Shown here: piece by piece, positions 54,475 to 63,677 of the stretch | Layout of the letters: each line of letters starts with the position of its first letter | How positions within the stretch are numbered: position 1 is the stretch's first letter | DNA from: Alkalihalobacillus sp. AL-G | GTDB taxonomy: Bacteria > Bacillota > Bacilli > Bacillales > Fictibacillaceae | Length of the DNA stretch: 64,000 nt | NCBI RefSeq assembly: GCF_030643805.1 | Contig: NZ_CP094656.1 | Coordinates: forward strand, 1,612,001-1,676,000 | Direction: 5' to 3' | The notes under the pieces: generated by a model | The model's input: only the letters and a program-made list of their open reading frames with translations | Told to the model about the DNA's origin: nothing | Databases searched by the model: none | Program-made: the position numbers and the translations under genes

Positions 54475-55989
54475 ATGTTCAAAAAAACGATGCAGGTAAG
54501 CTTATTTTTGGCTTTGTTGATAAGTATCTTTGTTATTACAAAACCATATTGGGAAAACTGGATCCTTGGAGCACTCAGTTTGTTTTTCTCGCTTTCCGCT
54601 CTTTTTATCGGACTTGTCATATTCATGGAAAACCGTCACCCATCCCAAACTCTTACATGGATTGTCGTTCTTGCTGCATTCCCGTTTGTCGGATTTTTCT
54701 TTTATTTATTGTTTGGTAAGAATTATCGAAAGAAAAAAATGTTTGCCCAAAAGGCTCTCATTGATGAAGAGGCGTTCTCAAGGTTTGAGCAAAATCGAGC
54801 GATAAATAATGAACAATTTCAAATGATGGGTGACCACCAGCGACTACTATTTAAATTAGCACAAAAGCTAGGTAAGAGTCCGGTGTCATTTAACACGAAC
54901 ACGCGGGTGTTGACCAACGGAAAGGAAACCTATGCTTGTATATTCCAAAGCATAAAAAGTGCCAAGGAACATATCCATCTTGAATATTATATCGTTCGGG
55001 ATGATCGGATCGGAAGGGAGTTACAAACACTTTTAACTGAAAAAGCAAGAGCAGGGGTGGAGGTTCGCTTTTTGTATGACGGGGTTGGCAGTTGGCGGTT
55101 ATCCCAAGAATATGTGGATGAACTTGAACAAGCCGGGGTTCAGGTCAAAGCATTTTTACCTGTAAAACTCCCCTTCTTCAATAATAAAATCAACTATCGA
55201 AATCACCGGAAAATCATCGTCATTGATGGAGAAGTCGCTTTTGTTGGTGGAATAAATATCGGTGACGAATATTTAGGCCTGAATCCAACGTATGGCTTTT
55301 GGAGGGATACACACCTTTGGGTCAAGGGTGAGGCTGTTCGAAGTTTACAGCTAATCTTTTTGCAAGACTGGTATTCAATGACGGGTGAGACCTTGTTGAA
55401 GCCACAATATCTTTCCCCAGCTATACCGGATATGAAATTAAACGGGGGCGTACAGATGATTTCCGGTGGCCCCGATCATCAATGGGATGTAATCAAAAAA
55501 CTGTTTTTTTCGATGATCATTTCTGCGAAACGGTCGATCTGGATTACTTCCCCTTATTTTATACCTGATGAAGATATCTTGAATGCTTTGAGGGTGGCTG
55601 CATTAAGTGGACTTGATGTTCGTATACTTGTACCGGCCAAACCAGACAAACGACTTCCGTTTTATGCCTCGCGGTCTTATTTTCCAAGTCTGTTGGAAGC
55701 AGGGATAAAGATTTATGAATATCGAAAAGGATTCCTCCATAGTAAAATCGTAATTGTCGATAATGAGCTTGCATCAATCGGAACTGCGAATATGGATATG
55801 AGAAGTTTTCATTTGAATTTTGAGGTGAACGCATTCCTATACCGGACCAATAGTACATTAAGATTAGTTGATGATTATTTACAGGACCTTGAAAATTCGA
55901 CTCAACTGGTACTCGATACGTTCCAAAAACGTTCGATTTTTAATAAGCTGGTGGAGTCGACTTCAAGGCTGTTGTCCCCATTGCTTTAG
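54475..55989 (+). CDS. cls: Cardiolipin synthase
   Basis: This 504-residue phospholipase-D family enzyme joins two phosphatidylglycerols into cardiolipin. Two N-terminal helices (residues about 8-75) anchor it. Two HKD motifs follow: HRKIIVIDGEVAFVGG near residue 244 and HSKIVIVDNELASIGTANMD near residue 422. It lies between mecA and coiA, where B. subtilis has no cls gene in this position as far as I recall. Confidence 0.95.
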   Translation: MFKKTMQVSLFLALLISIFVITKPYWENWILGALSLFFSLSALFIGLVIFMENRHPSQTLTWIVVLAAFPFVGFFFYLLFGKNYRKKKMFAQKALIDEEAFSRFEQNRAINNEQFQMMGDHQRLLFKLAQKLGKSPVSFNTNTRVLTNGKETYACIFQSIKSAKEHIHLEYYIVRDDRIGRELQTLLTEKARAGVEVRFLYDGVGSWRLSQEYVDELEQAGVQVKAFLPVKLPFFNNKINYRNHRKIIVIDGEVAFVGGINIGDEYLGLNPTYGFWRDTHLWVKGEAVRSLQLIFLQDWYSMTGETLLKPQYLSPAIPDMKLNGGVQMISGGPDHQWDVIKKLFFSMIISAKRSIWITSPYFIPDEDILNALRVAALSGLDVRILVPAKPDKRLPFYASRSYFPSLLEAGIKIYEYRKGFLHSKIVIVDNELASIGTANMDMRSFHLNFEVNAFLYRTNSTLRLVDDYLQDLENSTQLVLDTFQKRSIFNKLVESTSRLLSPLL

Positions 55990-56006
55990 GGCAAAGGGGA
56001 AATGAG

Positions 56007-56043
56007 AGGACACTGACGTTTTTACTGTTCAGTGTCCTTTTTA
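56007..56043 (+). terminator. Terminator after cls
   Basis: AGGACACTGA (56007-56016) faces TCAGTGTCCT (56029-56038), followed by Ts. Confidence 0.82.
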
Positions 56044-56095
56044 TTATGCGGTACACGCCACCATTTCTTGAAATCCATCAGCCAACCGATATTCG

Positions 56096-56355
56096 AGGAC
56101 CCATTCGCCTAAAAACTAGGAGGTTGAGTCCCGCAAATCATTTTTCCAGGACCCATTCACCTAAAAACTAGGAGATTGAGTCCTGCGAATCATTTTTCCA
56201 GGACCCATTCACCTAAAAACTAGGAGGTTGAGTCCCGCAAATCGTTTTTCCAGGACCCATCCGCCTAAAAACTAGGAGATTGAGTCCTGCAAATCATTTT
56301 TCCAGGACCCGTTCTCCTAAAAACTAGGAGGTTGACTCCCGCACACGATTTTCAA
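56096..56355. repeat. Five tandem copies of a 52-bp repeat
   Basis: Units start at 56096, 56148, 56200, 56252 and 56304. Each runs from AGGACCC through CCTAAAAACTAGG and a TGAGTCC to a TTTTTCC end. Within each unit GGAC...GTCC and CCTA/TAGG can pair, so each makes a hairpin. Units 1, 3 and 5 carry AGGTTGA and CCCGC; units 2 and 4 carry AGATTGA and CCTGC, so the array seems to have grown as 104-bp pairs. It ends 69 bp before coiA. Confidence 0.92.
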
Positions 56356-56424
56356 AAGCCGAAAGAGGAATTTGTTTTTTAATGACGAATAAAGGAGATA
56401 CAAAACTAATATTGAGGTGATGCA

Positions 56425-57612
56425 ATGCTCCTGGCAAAATCAGCGAGTGGACAGTTGATAAATCTTGGGGAACCTTGGGAACGAAAGGACCTAGAGCAGC
56501 TACGAAAGAATGAATCCTTTCTTTGTCCCGCCTGCTCCAACACGGTACAATTAAAGCTTGGTTCGAAACGAATTTGGCATTTTTCCCATCTCGATTCGAA
56601 CGAATGCAGCGGGCAGCATGAACCCGAATCCATGTACCATCTAACTGCAAAAGTGCAACTATATCAATGGTTGAAAAAGAACTACCCTATTGTGAAAATG
56701 GAACATTATTTCACAAGCTTCAAGCAACGCCCCGATCTTCTTCTTTCGAATATTACCCGCCTTTATGCGATCGAATTCCAATGCTCCACAATTTCTGAAA
56801 AACTCATTCAAAAACGAACAGCCACATATTCCCAGCATAGTATTGAGCCGTATTGGATTCTTGGTCATTCACGGATTTCAGCTAAGTCAGATTGTGTATT
56901 CCGGATGGATGACGTTGCATGGAATGCAATTCGGTTTGCACCGAAAACCGATCCATTTCTTATTTATTACTCTCCGAGGAATCAGTACTTCTTTCTTTTA
57001 CAATCGATTATCCCATTTTCAACCCGAACTGTCTTTGCAACCCCTCTTGCGATCGCCTTACCAGATGCAACCTTTCCAGTGCAAATTGATCCTAAAATCT
57101 CCCGTTTTCCCACTAGCTTAATCCAACCATGGAAGAACCTCCTCCAACAAACCCGGTTGTACCTCCATTTAAGCCGAGATCCCGCTGTTTTAAATCTAAA
57201 AAAAAGGATGTTAGATAAGGGTATTCCTGTCAGCTTATTTCCGGCTGAAGCAGGTATCCCAACAAAATATTTATATTGGTTTAAGACCCCCTCCTATATC
57301 TGGCAGACTCGTTTTCTTATCGAGATGATCGACCCTCTCCCATTAGGTAGTTCAATAGATTTTCAGAACGTATATCGGTTGTTCATCAAACAGTTTTCAG
57401 CGTTGAAGATTAAGAGGAGACTGTTCTCAATCAAAGTAGATTCTCACATCTCATTTGCGATTATGGATTACATGAATTGGCTAACTCGATTGGGTGTCTT
57501 GGAACGCAAGTCATCGGTAACCTTTATTAAGATGAGGGGAATTGAGTATCCTAGCTCTATTGCTGAGGCGAACCAGAGGGTTTTGGATATACTACAAAAG
57601 CTTTCTACCTAG
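56425..57612 (+). CDS. coiA: CoiA, competence protein
   Basis: This 395-residue protein matches the CoiA family, needed for recombination of incoming DNA during competence. A CxxC zinc-like pair (FLCPACSN) and a later HFSHLDSNEC segment open the protein, followed by a nuclease-like core with RPDLLLSN and AIEFQCS (the acidic-Glu-Gln pattern of PD-(D/E)XK enzymes). The ATG has GAGGTG upstream. Confidence 0.9.
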   Translation: MLLAKSASGQLINLGEPWERKDLEQLRKNESFLCPACSNTVQLKLGSKRIWHFSHLDSNECSGQHEPESMYHLTAKVQLYQWLKKNYPIVKMEHYFTSFKQRPDLLLSNITRLYAIEFQCSTISEKLIQKRTATYSQHSIEPYWILGHSRISAKSDCVFRMDDVAWNAIRFAPKTDPFLIYYSPRNQYFFLLQSIIPFSTRTVFATPLAIALPDATFPVQIDPKISRFPTSLIQPWKNLLQQTRLYLHLSRDPAVLNLKKRMLDKGIPVSLFPAEAGIPTKYLYWFKTPSYIWQTRFLIEMIDPLPLGSSIDFQNVYRLFIKQFSALKIKRRLFSIKVDSHISFAIMDYMNWLTRLGVLERKSSVTFIKMRGIEYPSSIAEANQRVLDILQKLST

Positions 57613-57763
57613 TAAGTGGATAGCCTGAAAATTTCATGTGTTATTAAAGGAAAACGATAGGATAGCCTCGAATTTTTATTTTATGAAGTGGAATGTTTGT
57701 ATAGGGCAATCATTCCAGATATACTCTATTTAAGTGATGTTGAAAAAAGGGAGGAACTTTAAT

Positions 57764-59584
57764 ATGGCAGAACAATCCGTAAAATCAATACCCAAAAGAG
57801 AAGAGATTCCAGTAGAGGATACGTGGAATCTAGAAGATATTTTCGAAACCGATGAGAGTTGGGAAGAAGAATTCAAACGGGTCAAACAATTGATTCCTGA
57901 GATTGATCAGTTTCAAGGTAAATTAGGCGAATCAGCGGAAACGATGTATGAAGCACTGCAGCTTCAGGACAAGATTACGATGAAACTAGGGAAGTTATAT
58001 ACATACGCCCATATGCGCTATGATCAAGATACAACGAACTCCTTCTACCAGGGGTTGAATGATCGAGCATCAAACTTGGCGACTGAAACGAGCAGCCATC
58101 TTTCCTATATCGTACCGGAAATTCTATCATTGGACGAAGCTACCATCAAGTCATTTGTCCAAGAACATAGTGAATTAAAGCTGTATGAACACCTTCTTGA
58201 TGAAATCAACCGCAGTCGGCCGCACATTCTTTCCAAAAAGGAAGAAGCTTTGCTGGCGGGTGTAGGTGAAGTGACAAGTAGTCCGAGTAACACATTCGGG
58301 ATGCTGAACAACGCAGATATGAAATTCCCTTCTGTAAAGGACGAAAAAGGGGAAGAGATCGAACTAACACACGGAAGATATATTCGATTCCTAGAAAGCG
58401 ATGATCAGGAAGTACGAAAAAATGCATTTCATGCTATGTATAGCTCATATGATAAGTTTAAAAACACATTCGCAAGCACATTGAGCGGGACGGTCAAGAA
58501 GGATAATTTTTACGCAAAGGTACGGAATTACGATTCTGCCCGTCAAGCTGCACTTGACAGTAACAATATTCCTGAAAAGGTGTATGACAATCTTGTAGGG
58601 ACAGTCAATGATAATCTGCATTTACTGCACCGGTATGTCAAGTTGAGAAAAAAGGCGCTTGGACTTGATGAACTGCATATGTATGACCTTTACACACCAA
58701 TCGTGAAAGATGTAAAAATGGAAATCCCTTATGGAGAAGCACAAGACCTCGTCCTTAACAGTCTTGAACCTATGGGAGAAGAATACGTTAATATTGTCAG
58801 TGAAGGCTATGAAAAACGCTGGATTGATGTTCAAGAGAACGCAGGTAAGCGAAGTGGGGCCTATTCATCAGGCGCATACGGAACGATGCCATACATTCTT
58901 ATGAACTGGCAGGATAACGTTAATAATCTATTTACACTGACCCATGAGATTGGGCACTCTGTACACAGCTACTTTACACGAGCATCCCAGCCATACCCGT
59001 ATGCGAACTATTCGATTTTTGTAGCTGAGGTGGCTTCAACGTGTAATGAAGCACTACTGAATGATTATCTCTTAAAGCATACAGATGATAAGAAGAAAAA
59101 ATTGTATCTGTTGAATCACTTGCTTGAGGGGTTCCGAGGTACTGTCTTCCGTCAAACGATGTTTGCAGAGTTTGAACAGCTTATTCATGAGAAGGCAGCA
59201 GAAGGGGAAGCTCTGACACCGGATCTCTTTACGAAGTTGTATTATGAACTGAATCAGAAATACTTTGGGGACGATATCGTCATCGATGAAGAAATTGGCC
59301 TAGAATGGGCACGTATCCCTCACTTCTATTACAATTACTATGTTTATCAATACGCGACTGGATTTAGTGCTGCAGCATCCCTATCCAAACAACTTCTTGA
59401 AGAAGGAAAGCCTGCAGTTGACCGCTACATCGAATTTTTAAATGCGGGAAGTTCAGATTATCCGATCGAGGTTCTGAAAAAGGCAGGGGTCGATATGACG
59501 AGCAGCAAACCAATCGAAGATGCATTGTCAGTGTTTGAATCTGTTTTAGGTGAAATGGAGCAATTATTGTTTGAGGACGAGTAG
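57764..59584 (+). CDS. pepF: Oligoendopeptidase F
   Basis: This 606-residue M3-family zinc peptidase cleaves short peptides in the cytoplasm. The catalytic motif is THEIGHSVHS near residue 389, with the third ligand in FVAEVASTCNEALL. The C-terminal segment (FYYNYYVYQYATGFSAAASL) is characteristic. The ATG at 57764 has a GGGAGG site 9 nt upstream; the longer start at 57734 does not. It may digest peptides brought in by Opp. Confidence 0.95.
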   Translation: MAEQSVKSIPKREEIPVEDTWNLEDIFETDESWEEEFKRVKQLIPEIDQFQGKLGESAETMYEALQLQDKITMKLGKLYTYAHMRYDQDTTNSFYQGLNDRASNLATETSSHLSYIVPEILSLDEATIKSFVQEHSELKLYEHLLDEINRSRPHILSKKEEALLAGVGEVTSSPSNTFGMLNNADMKFPSVKDEKGEEIELTHGRYIRFLESDDQEVRKNAFHAMYSSYDKFKNTFASTLSGTVKKDNFYAKVRNYDSARQAALDSNNIPEKVYDNLVGTVNDNLHLLHRYVKLRKKALGLDELHMYDLYTPIVKDVKMEIPYGEAQDLVLNSLEPMGEEYVNIVSEGYEKRWIDVQENAGKRSGAYSSGAYGTMPYILMNWQDNVNNLFTLTHEIGHSVHSYFTRASQPYPYANYSIFVAEVASTCNEALLNDYLLKHTDDKKKKLYLLNHLLEGFRGTVFRQTMFAEFEQLIHEKAAEGEALTPDLFTKLYYELNQKYFGDDIVIDEEIGLEWARIPHFYYNYYVYQYATGFSAAASLSKQLLEEGKPAVDRYIEFLNAGSSDYPIEVLKKAGVDMTSSKPIEDALSVFESVLGEMEQLLFEDE

Positions 59585-59606
59585 GATTTAGGATATTTAT
59601 TATACC

Positions 59607-59640
59607 GGGGCTAGCTCTTAATAAGGAGTTAGCCCCTTTG
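59607..59640 (+). terminator. Terminator after pepF
   Basis: GGGGCTAGCTC (59607-59617) pairs with GAGTTAGCCCC (59626-59636, one G-U), followed by TTT. Confidence 0.75.
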
Positions 59641-59681
59641 TTGTAGGATAAAATAATTTTATCGATTGAGAAGCACGTTCA

Positions 59682-59861
59682 TTAATGAGTAGAGTTGAAG
59701 CCTTTAAAGCTACGTCTGTGGAAGTACCGGTGTACTGTATAAAAAATTGAGATAAATAGCAAAGGCGTTGCAATAAAAAGAGGAAACATCCTCAGAAAAC
59801 CGAAGATAACTAGAATAAAGCTGATCAATATCGCTGATAAACCAACAAATTTCCAATCCAT
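59682..59861 (-). CDS. Small two-helix membrane protein, 59 residues
   Basis: The product MDWKFVGLSAILISFILV, followed by FGFLRMFPLFIATPLLFISI, has two membrane helices and a basic C-terminus (HRYFHRRSFKGF). AAGGGGGC lies 6 nt before the ATG at 59861, a good site. The family is not recognised. It converges with pepF. Confidence 0.65.
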   Translation of the reverse strand: MDWKFVGLSAILISFILVIFGFLRMFPLFIATPLLFISIFYTVHRYFHRRSFKGFNSTH

Positions 59862-59931
59862 TATTCAGCCCCCTTTCCATAATAATTTATGAGACGAGTG
59901 TAAAAAAAATGAGCAAACAAATGGAGGTAAT

Positions 59932-60328
59932 ATGCGTGAACGAAGTAGTGTAATCCTAATTAAGCAAAAGAAAGTTGCACTAATAAAAAGAGAGTGGAAT
60001 GAGGAAGTCTACTATGTGGTCCCAGGCGGTGGAATTGAACAAGGGGAAAGTCCTGAACAGACAGCGATTCGAAGCGTCTGAGGAGCTTGGTGTTGTGATT
60101 AGGGTCAAATCCCTTCTTTATACACTACAATGGGAGGGCAATCAGTACTTTTATCTTGCTGAGATTATTGGGGGAACCTTTGGAAAAGGAAACGTGGAGG
60201 AATTTATGGATCACAAACGTAATCGAGGAACGTACGAACCTGTTTGGGTTACCGTAAATTCACTTGCAAGGTTGGATGTCCGTCCGAAAGAACTTGTTCC
60301 AATCCTTGAAGGGCTGGTTTATGTGTGA
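59932..60328 (+). pseudogene. Nudix hydrolase broken by a frameshift in the Nudix box
   Basis: From an ATG at 59932 with a GGAGGT site, 49 codons read to VVPGGGIEQGESPEQTAIR, the start of a Nudix box (G-x5-E-x7-RE), then hit TGA at 60079-60081. The next frame continues with ASEELGVVIRVKSLLYTLQW and ends at 60328. Compared with the expected R-E-x-x-E-E-x-G pattern, 2 nt are missing near 60072, exactly inside the catalytic box. It is therefore a recent pseudogene, unless the base call is wrong. Confidence 0.8.
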
Positions 60329-60551
60329 AAAAGAGGTTGACATTAAGCACAGTGATCTTGCTTCAGCCCCTTTTGATTCCTTGGAAAAGGTAACTTACTA
60401 CAATTTTCACTTTATACGCGAAATATACGAGTTCGAGTTCCACACCAAAACTCAGAAGTTCCCTTACCCAGACCGTAAACCCCAGCCATAATCGGAATTT
60501 CACACATAAATTGAATTTGTTTCCTGTATTATCGATATTCTTCAAATAACA

Positions 60552-60602
60552 AAGAGACTGACCCCATATTTTGAAGGTTTTCACCTTATGAGTCAGTCTC
60601 TT
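60552..60602. terminator. Bidirectional terminator-like hairpin
   Basis: AAGAGACTGAC (60552-60562) pairs perfectly with GTCAGTCTCTT (60592-60602); the loop is about 29 nt. It ends the minus-strand yjbH transcript. The rest of 60329-60551 holds no convincing gene. Confidence 0.65.
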
Positions 60603-60608
60603 GCTTAA

Positions 60609-61526
60609 TTATCGCTTTTCGATATATCGCCAAAACGTTCCATGCTTAACAGGAACACGTTCTACTCGCTGCTGCAGCACGAGTTTTTTGAATTCCTTTT
60701 CAACTTCACCCTTTGACAGATTGTATACCTCAGCAATTTCCTGAGTTGCAACAAATCGATATTTTTTCAAGAAATCCAGAAACGTCGGTGGAGAAATCTT
60801 TTCAGGCTTTTTCCCCAACAACTCCTCAAGGATGTGTACATAAATTTCATACGGATACATTCCAGTAATTTTAATGCCTTCCTCAGATGTATTACTGAAA
60901 AACACGAGTGAAGGCAGTTGGTTTACTTCCATCTCCCTCGTTGTTTTCACATCGCATTGAAAGGCTCTTACAGCCCCTTCGGAATGGAGGTCTTTTTGAA
61001 ATTCCTTCAAATCCAGTCCAGACTCAATCGCACAAATCTCAAGAACCTCAAGCTTGGAGATATTTTGTTTTTGTAAAAACAAGACTTCCCGCAGCTTCCG
61101 TAAAAAGCTGACGCCCGCCGCTTTTCCTTGAAGCTCCGCCGCCTTGACAGCAATCGATGCGATATACGGTGTTTTGATCGGGTCCTCCAACCAAAGGTCC
61201 CCATCGCAAGACATTCCTGAACGGTTTGCAATCTTTTCCCAGCTTTTTGCGACTTCCTCTCGTGAGCAAATACCATCTCGTTTTCGAAGAACACTATTCC
61301 AGTAGTCCAAGTGTCCTCCCATCAAGTGGCGAAGTCTGAAGTATTGACCATATTCGATTTGTAGTTTCTTCAAAACAGGTTCGAGTCCCCAGCACTCTGG
61401 GCAGAGCGGATCAACGAACGAATAAATTTCTACAGGACGGCTTACGCCTGGGGGTAAGATTCCAAGATCGTATTGAGCTTGTAAGGTGTTAGATTGACCT
61501 TTTTTTCCGTCTTCATACGTTGTCAA
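60609..61526 (-). CDS. yjbH: YjbH, ClpXP adaptor for Spx
   Basis: This is a 305-residue DsbA/thioredoxin-like adaptor that delivers Spx to ClpXP. The CPEC motif (in YSFVDPLCPECWGLEP) lies near residues 38-41. GGHLDYWN and DPIKTPYIASIAVKAAELQG follow. The extended C-terminus is a winged-helix-like region. The start is TTG with a GGAG site 8 nt upstream. With spx at 52155, both partners of this control circuit are in the window. Confidence 0.92.
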   Translation of the reverse strand: MTTYEDGKKGQSNTLQAQYDLGILPPGVSRPVEIYSFVDPLCPECWGLEPVLKKLQIEYGQYFRLRHLMGGHLDYWNSVLRKRDGICSREEVAKSWEKIANRSGMSCDGDLWLEDPIKTPYIASIAVKAAELQGKAAGVSFLRKLREVLFLQKQNISKLEVLEICAIESGLDLKEFQKDLHSEGAVRAFQCDVKTTREMEVNQLPSLVFFSNTSEEGIKITGMYPYEIYVHILEELLGKKPEKISPPTFLDFLKKYRFVATQEIAEVYNLSKGEVEKEFKKLVLQQRVERVPVKHGTFWRYIEKR

Positions 61527-61550
61527 TGGTTATTCTCCTCTCTGTCGCTC

Positions 61551-61937
61551 TTATTCAGGATGGTTAACCATGTGATAGGCTGTCATCGTTAAACGGCTAA
61601 TAAGGTATTCTTTCTTAGAGCTTTCCAATTCAATTTCATCAATTGCTTTATTCATGCAAGAAAGCCATGCTTCGGCTCTCTTAGGTGTAATCTTAAAAGG
61701 CATGTGTCTTGCCCGTAACATTGGATGCCCATGTTCTTGAGAATATAAGGGTGGACCACCCAAAAATTGTGTAAGGAATTGTTTTTGCTTCCGCATCGTT
61801 TCCGTCAGATCATCCGGGAAGATTGGTGCAAGATCCGGATGTGCTTGCACTTTTGGATAAAAAGCTTCTACAAGTCTCTCAATCGTTTGTGCTCCTCCGA
61901 AAGCATCAAAAGGGGTTGTACCACTTGGTTTCGTCAT
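61551..61937 (-). CDS. yjbI: YjbI, group II truncated hemoglobin
   Basis: This is a 128-residue truncated hemoglobin of the TrbN/group II type: FGGAQTIERLVEAFYPKVQA, FLTQFLGGPPLYSQEHGHPML (with the heme-proximal His nearby in RARHMPFKI) and a C-terminal YHMVNHPE. In Bacillus it sits beside yjbH, where it is linked to that protein's redox state. The ATG has an AAAGAAATG-type, fairly weak site. Confidence 0.93.
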   Translation of the reverse strand: MTKPSGTTPFDAFGGAQTIERLVEAFYPKVQAHPDLAPIFPDDLTETMRKQKQFLTQFLGGPPLYSQEHGHPMLRARHMPFKITPKRAEAWLSCMNKAIDEIELESSKKEYLISRLTMTAYHMVNHPE

Positions 61938-62103
61938 TTCTTTTACCTACCTTATTTTTGGAAAGAGCGGATATGTGAAAGAATCTCCAGCACTCAATGC
62001 ATTTATGCGCTGGACTTCCGCTTTGTTATAAACATGTTATTACTTATTTTAGCAATGACAGTCCTAGAAGGGCAAACAATCTGATTGAACCAGATTTCCC
62101 CAT

Positions 62104-62144
62104 AAAAAAATTGAGCCGATGACAGGAGTTCACTTACGACTCAA
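62104..62144 (-). terminator. Terminator after yjbJ (minus strand)
   Basis: On the minus strand TTGAGTCG (62144-62137) pairs with CGGCTCAA (62118-62111, one G-U) and is followed by a T-run (62110-62104). Confidence 0.75.
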
Positions 62145-62151
62145 CCTTAAC

Positions 62152-62769
62152 TTAAACGACTTGATAGGAAGCCATCACTTTTTGCACATAGGTTCTCGTC
62201 TCGGAAAAAGGGGGAATGCCCCCATACCGATCAACGTTTCCTGGCCCCGCATTGTAGGCTGCAAGGGCAGTCTGTATATTTCCATCATAGCGATCAAGCA
62301 TCTGTTTCAAGTATTTTGTGCCACCTAGAATGTTCTCTCGAGGATTATATGGGTTGTTCACTCCAAGCCATTCTGCTGTATCTGGCATCAATTGCATCAA
62401 TCCCATTGCTCCAGCAGGGCTCGTGCTTAATGGGTTATAGCTGGATTCTTGCTTAATTACTGAGTGGATTAAGCGAGGATCTACGCTATACGTCTTTGCC
62501 GCTTCTTGAATGTATGTATCATAGACACTTGATTTCGTATCAGAGAGCGGTTGGATGTTCATCGTACTCATATAAATGGGATTAGTACTAAAAGATGATG
62601 CATTAAAACGATTGCTTATATTCTGATCCTTTGTTTGGATGGTCGATTGTAGTTCAGCCTGGAAAATATCCATCCATAATGAGGATGGGAAGCTGGTTAA
62701 GTCTGAGCTCGTGTTCATTTGTCTCATCGACTGAATTTCAATTAAGGATTTAATTAATTGGCTATTCAT
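62152..62769 (-). CDS. yjbJ: YjbJ, lytic transglycosylase
   Basis: This is a 205-residue SLT-type murein hydrolase. The catalytic Glu is in [10 protein letters not shown] near residue 108, followed by [27 protein letters not shown] and [17 protein letters not shown]. No signal peptide is seen with the ATG at 62769, which has AGTAGGG upstream; the longer frame from 62889 is not favoured. As in B. subtilis YjbJ the export route is unclear. Confidence 0.9.
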   Translation of the reverse strand: MNSQLIKSLIEIQSMRQMNTSSDLTSFPSSLWMDIFQAELQSTIQTKDQNISNRFNASSFSTNPIYMSTMNIQPLSDTKSSVYDTYIQEAAKTYSVDPRLIHSVIKQESSYNPLSTSPAGAMGLMQLMPDTAEWLGVNNPYNPRENILGGTKYLKQMLDRYDGNIQTALAAYNAGPGNVDRYGGIPPFSETRTYVQKVMASYQVV

Positions 62770-62944
62770 ATGTATCCCTACTTTCTTCTGTTCCTTCATT
62801 TTATCAGAAGATGCTACTGCTGCATATTTTTTACATGTTGAACAGCATAAGCGATTACTATAGTATAAGACCAGCCAAGCCTTCGCCAAAGGTTTTCTTT
62901 GAGGATTTTAGGGGTGCCTTCTGTCATACCTTTATGTACATCCT

Positions 62945-63529
62945 TTAGCGTAAAGATTTCTTTACATCGAAGAACCGCCTGATTTTGTTTGGAGTCTTCC
63001 GCTTTGGAATATTGAACTTCTGTAGGAATTGTTCAAACTCATATTTACCCTGCGCTGCATCTTTGACTTCAAATTCGATTTCAAAATCTTCGTGATGGAG
63101 ATACATGGAATGATCGAAAACAAGCAGCCCGGATTGATAATTGATTTCTGCTCGACAGGTTGTCAAAGATCCTAGAGATCGTAGGGAAGAAGGTTCAATG
63201 TTGAGTTTGTGTTGCAAAAGATTCATCATATCGCTTTTTTCGTTCAGTTTACCCGAAATGAACTTGTGAGCAGTTTGTTCATTGAGTAGTTCGTGTGTTT
63301 CAAGTAACGCTTCACCGTGTGGCTGTTTAAGGGTAAAGGTATACTGATTTTTTTTTTGACGTATTCTAAGAGCGCACCCTAGCTCTTTTAAACGAAAATC
63401 AGTTGTATCAAAATAATAATTCGTTTGTTCAACAAATGAAGCTAATGTAAGGCCAAAGTGGAGCATAATTTGTTCGAATTCCTGTTTATTCACTAGGTTC
63501 TTAAGCTCGATTTCTACTTCCTGATTCAT
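62945..63529 (-). CDS. yjbK: YjbK, CYTH-domain phosphohydrolase
   Basis: This 194-residue CYTH protein (triphosphate tunnel metalloenzyme fold) begins QEVEIELKNLV, the ExExK motif of the family. NYYFDTTDFRLKELGCALRIR and FTLKQP follow. It probably binds metal and triphosphate or a phosphorylated nucleotide. The ATG at 63529 is preceded by GAGGTG; the GTG at 63538 is part of that site. Confidence 0.9.
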   Translation of the reverse strand: MNQEVEIELKNLVNKQEFEQIMLHFGLTLASFVEQTNYYFDTTDFRLKELGCALRIRQKKNQYTFTLKQPHGEALLETHELLNEQTAHKFISGKLNEKSDMMNLLQHKLNIEPSSLRSLGSLTTCRAEINYQSGLLVFDHSMYLHHEDFEIEFEVKDAAQGKYEFEQFLQKFNIPKRKTPNKIRRFFDVKKSLR

Positions 63530-63677
63530 TGGATTCACCTCATATGATTTTCGTAGTTATTATCTCACATCCCAAGATGGGGTACAATTTATTATCACGC
63601 TCAAGAATATGATACACTTATGAAGGAAAGTTCTTAACTACATACTCGATTTAGGTTATAGCAATAGGAGGTTCATA

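Noticed and set aside
56096-56355. The repeat array as a CRISPR
   Set aside because: The whole 52-bp unit repeats with no unique spacers, and no cas genes are nearby.
60264-60491. 75-codon frame after the broken Nudix gene
   Set aside because: It starts inside the Nudix remnant, has no ribosome site and no recognisable features.
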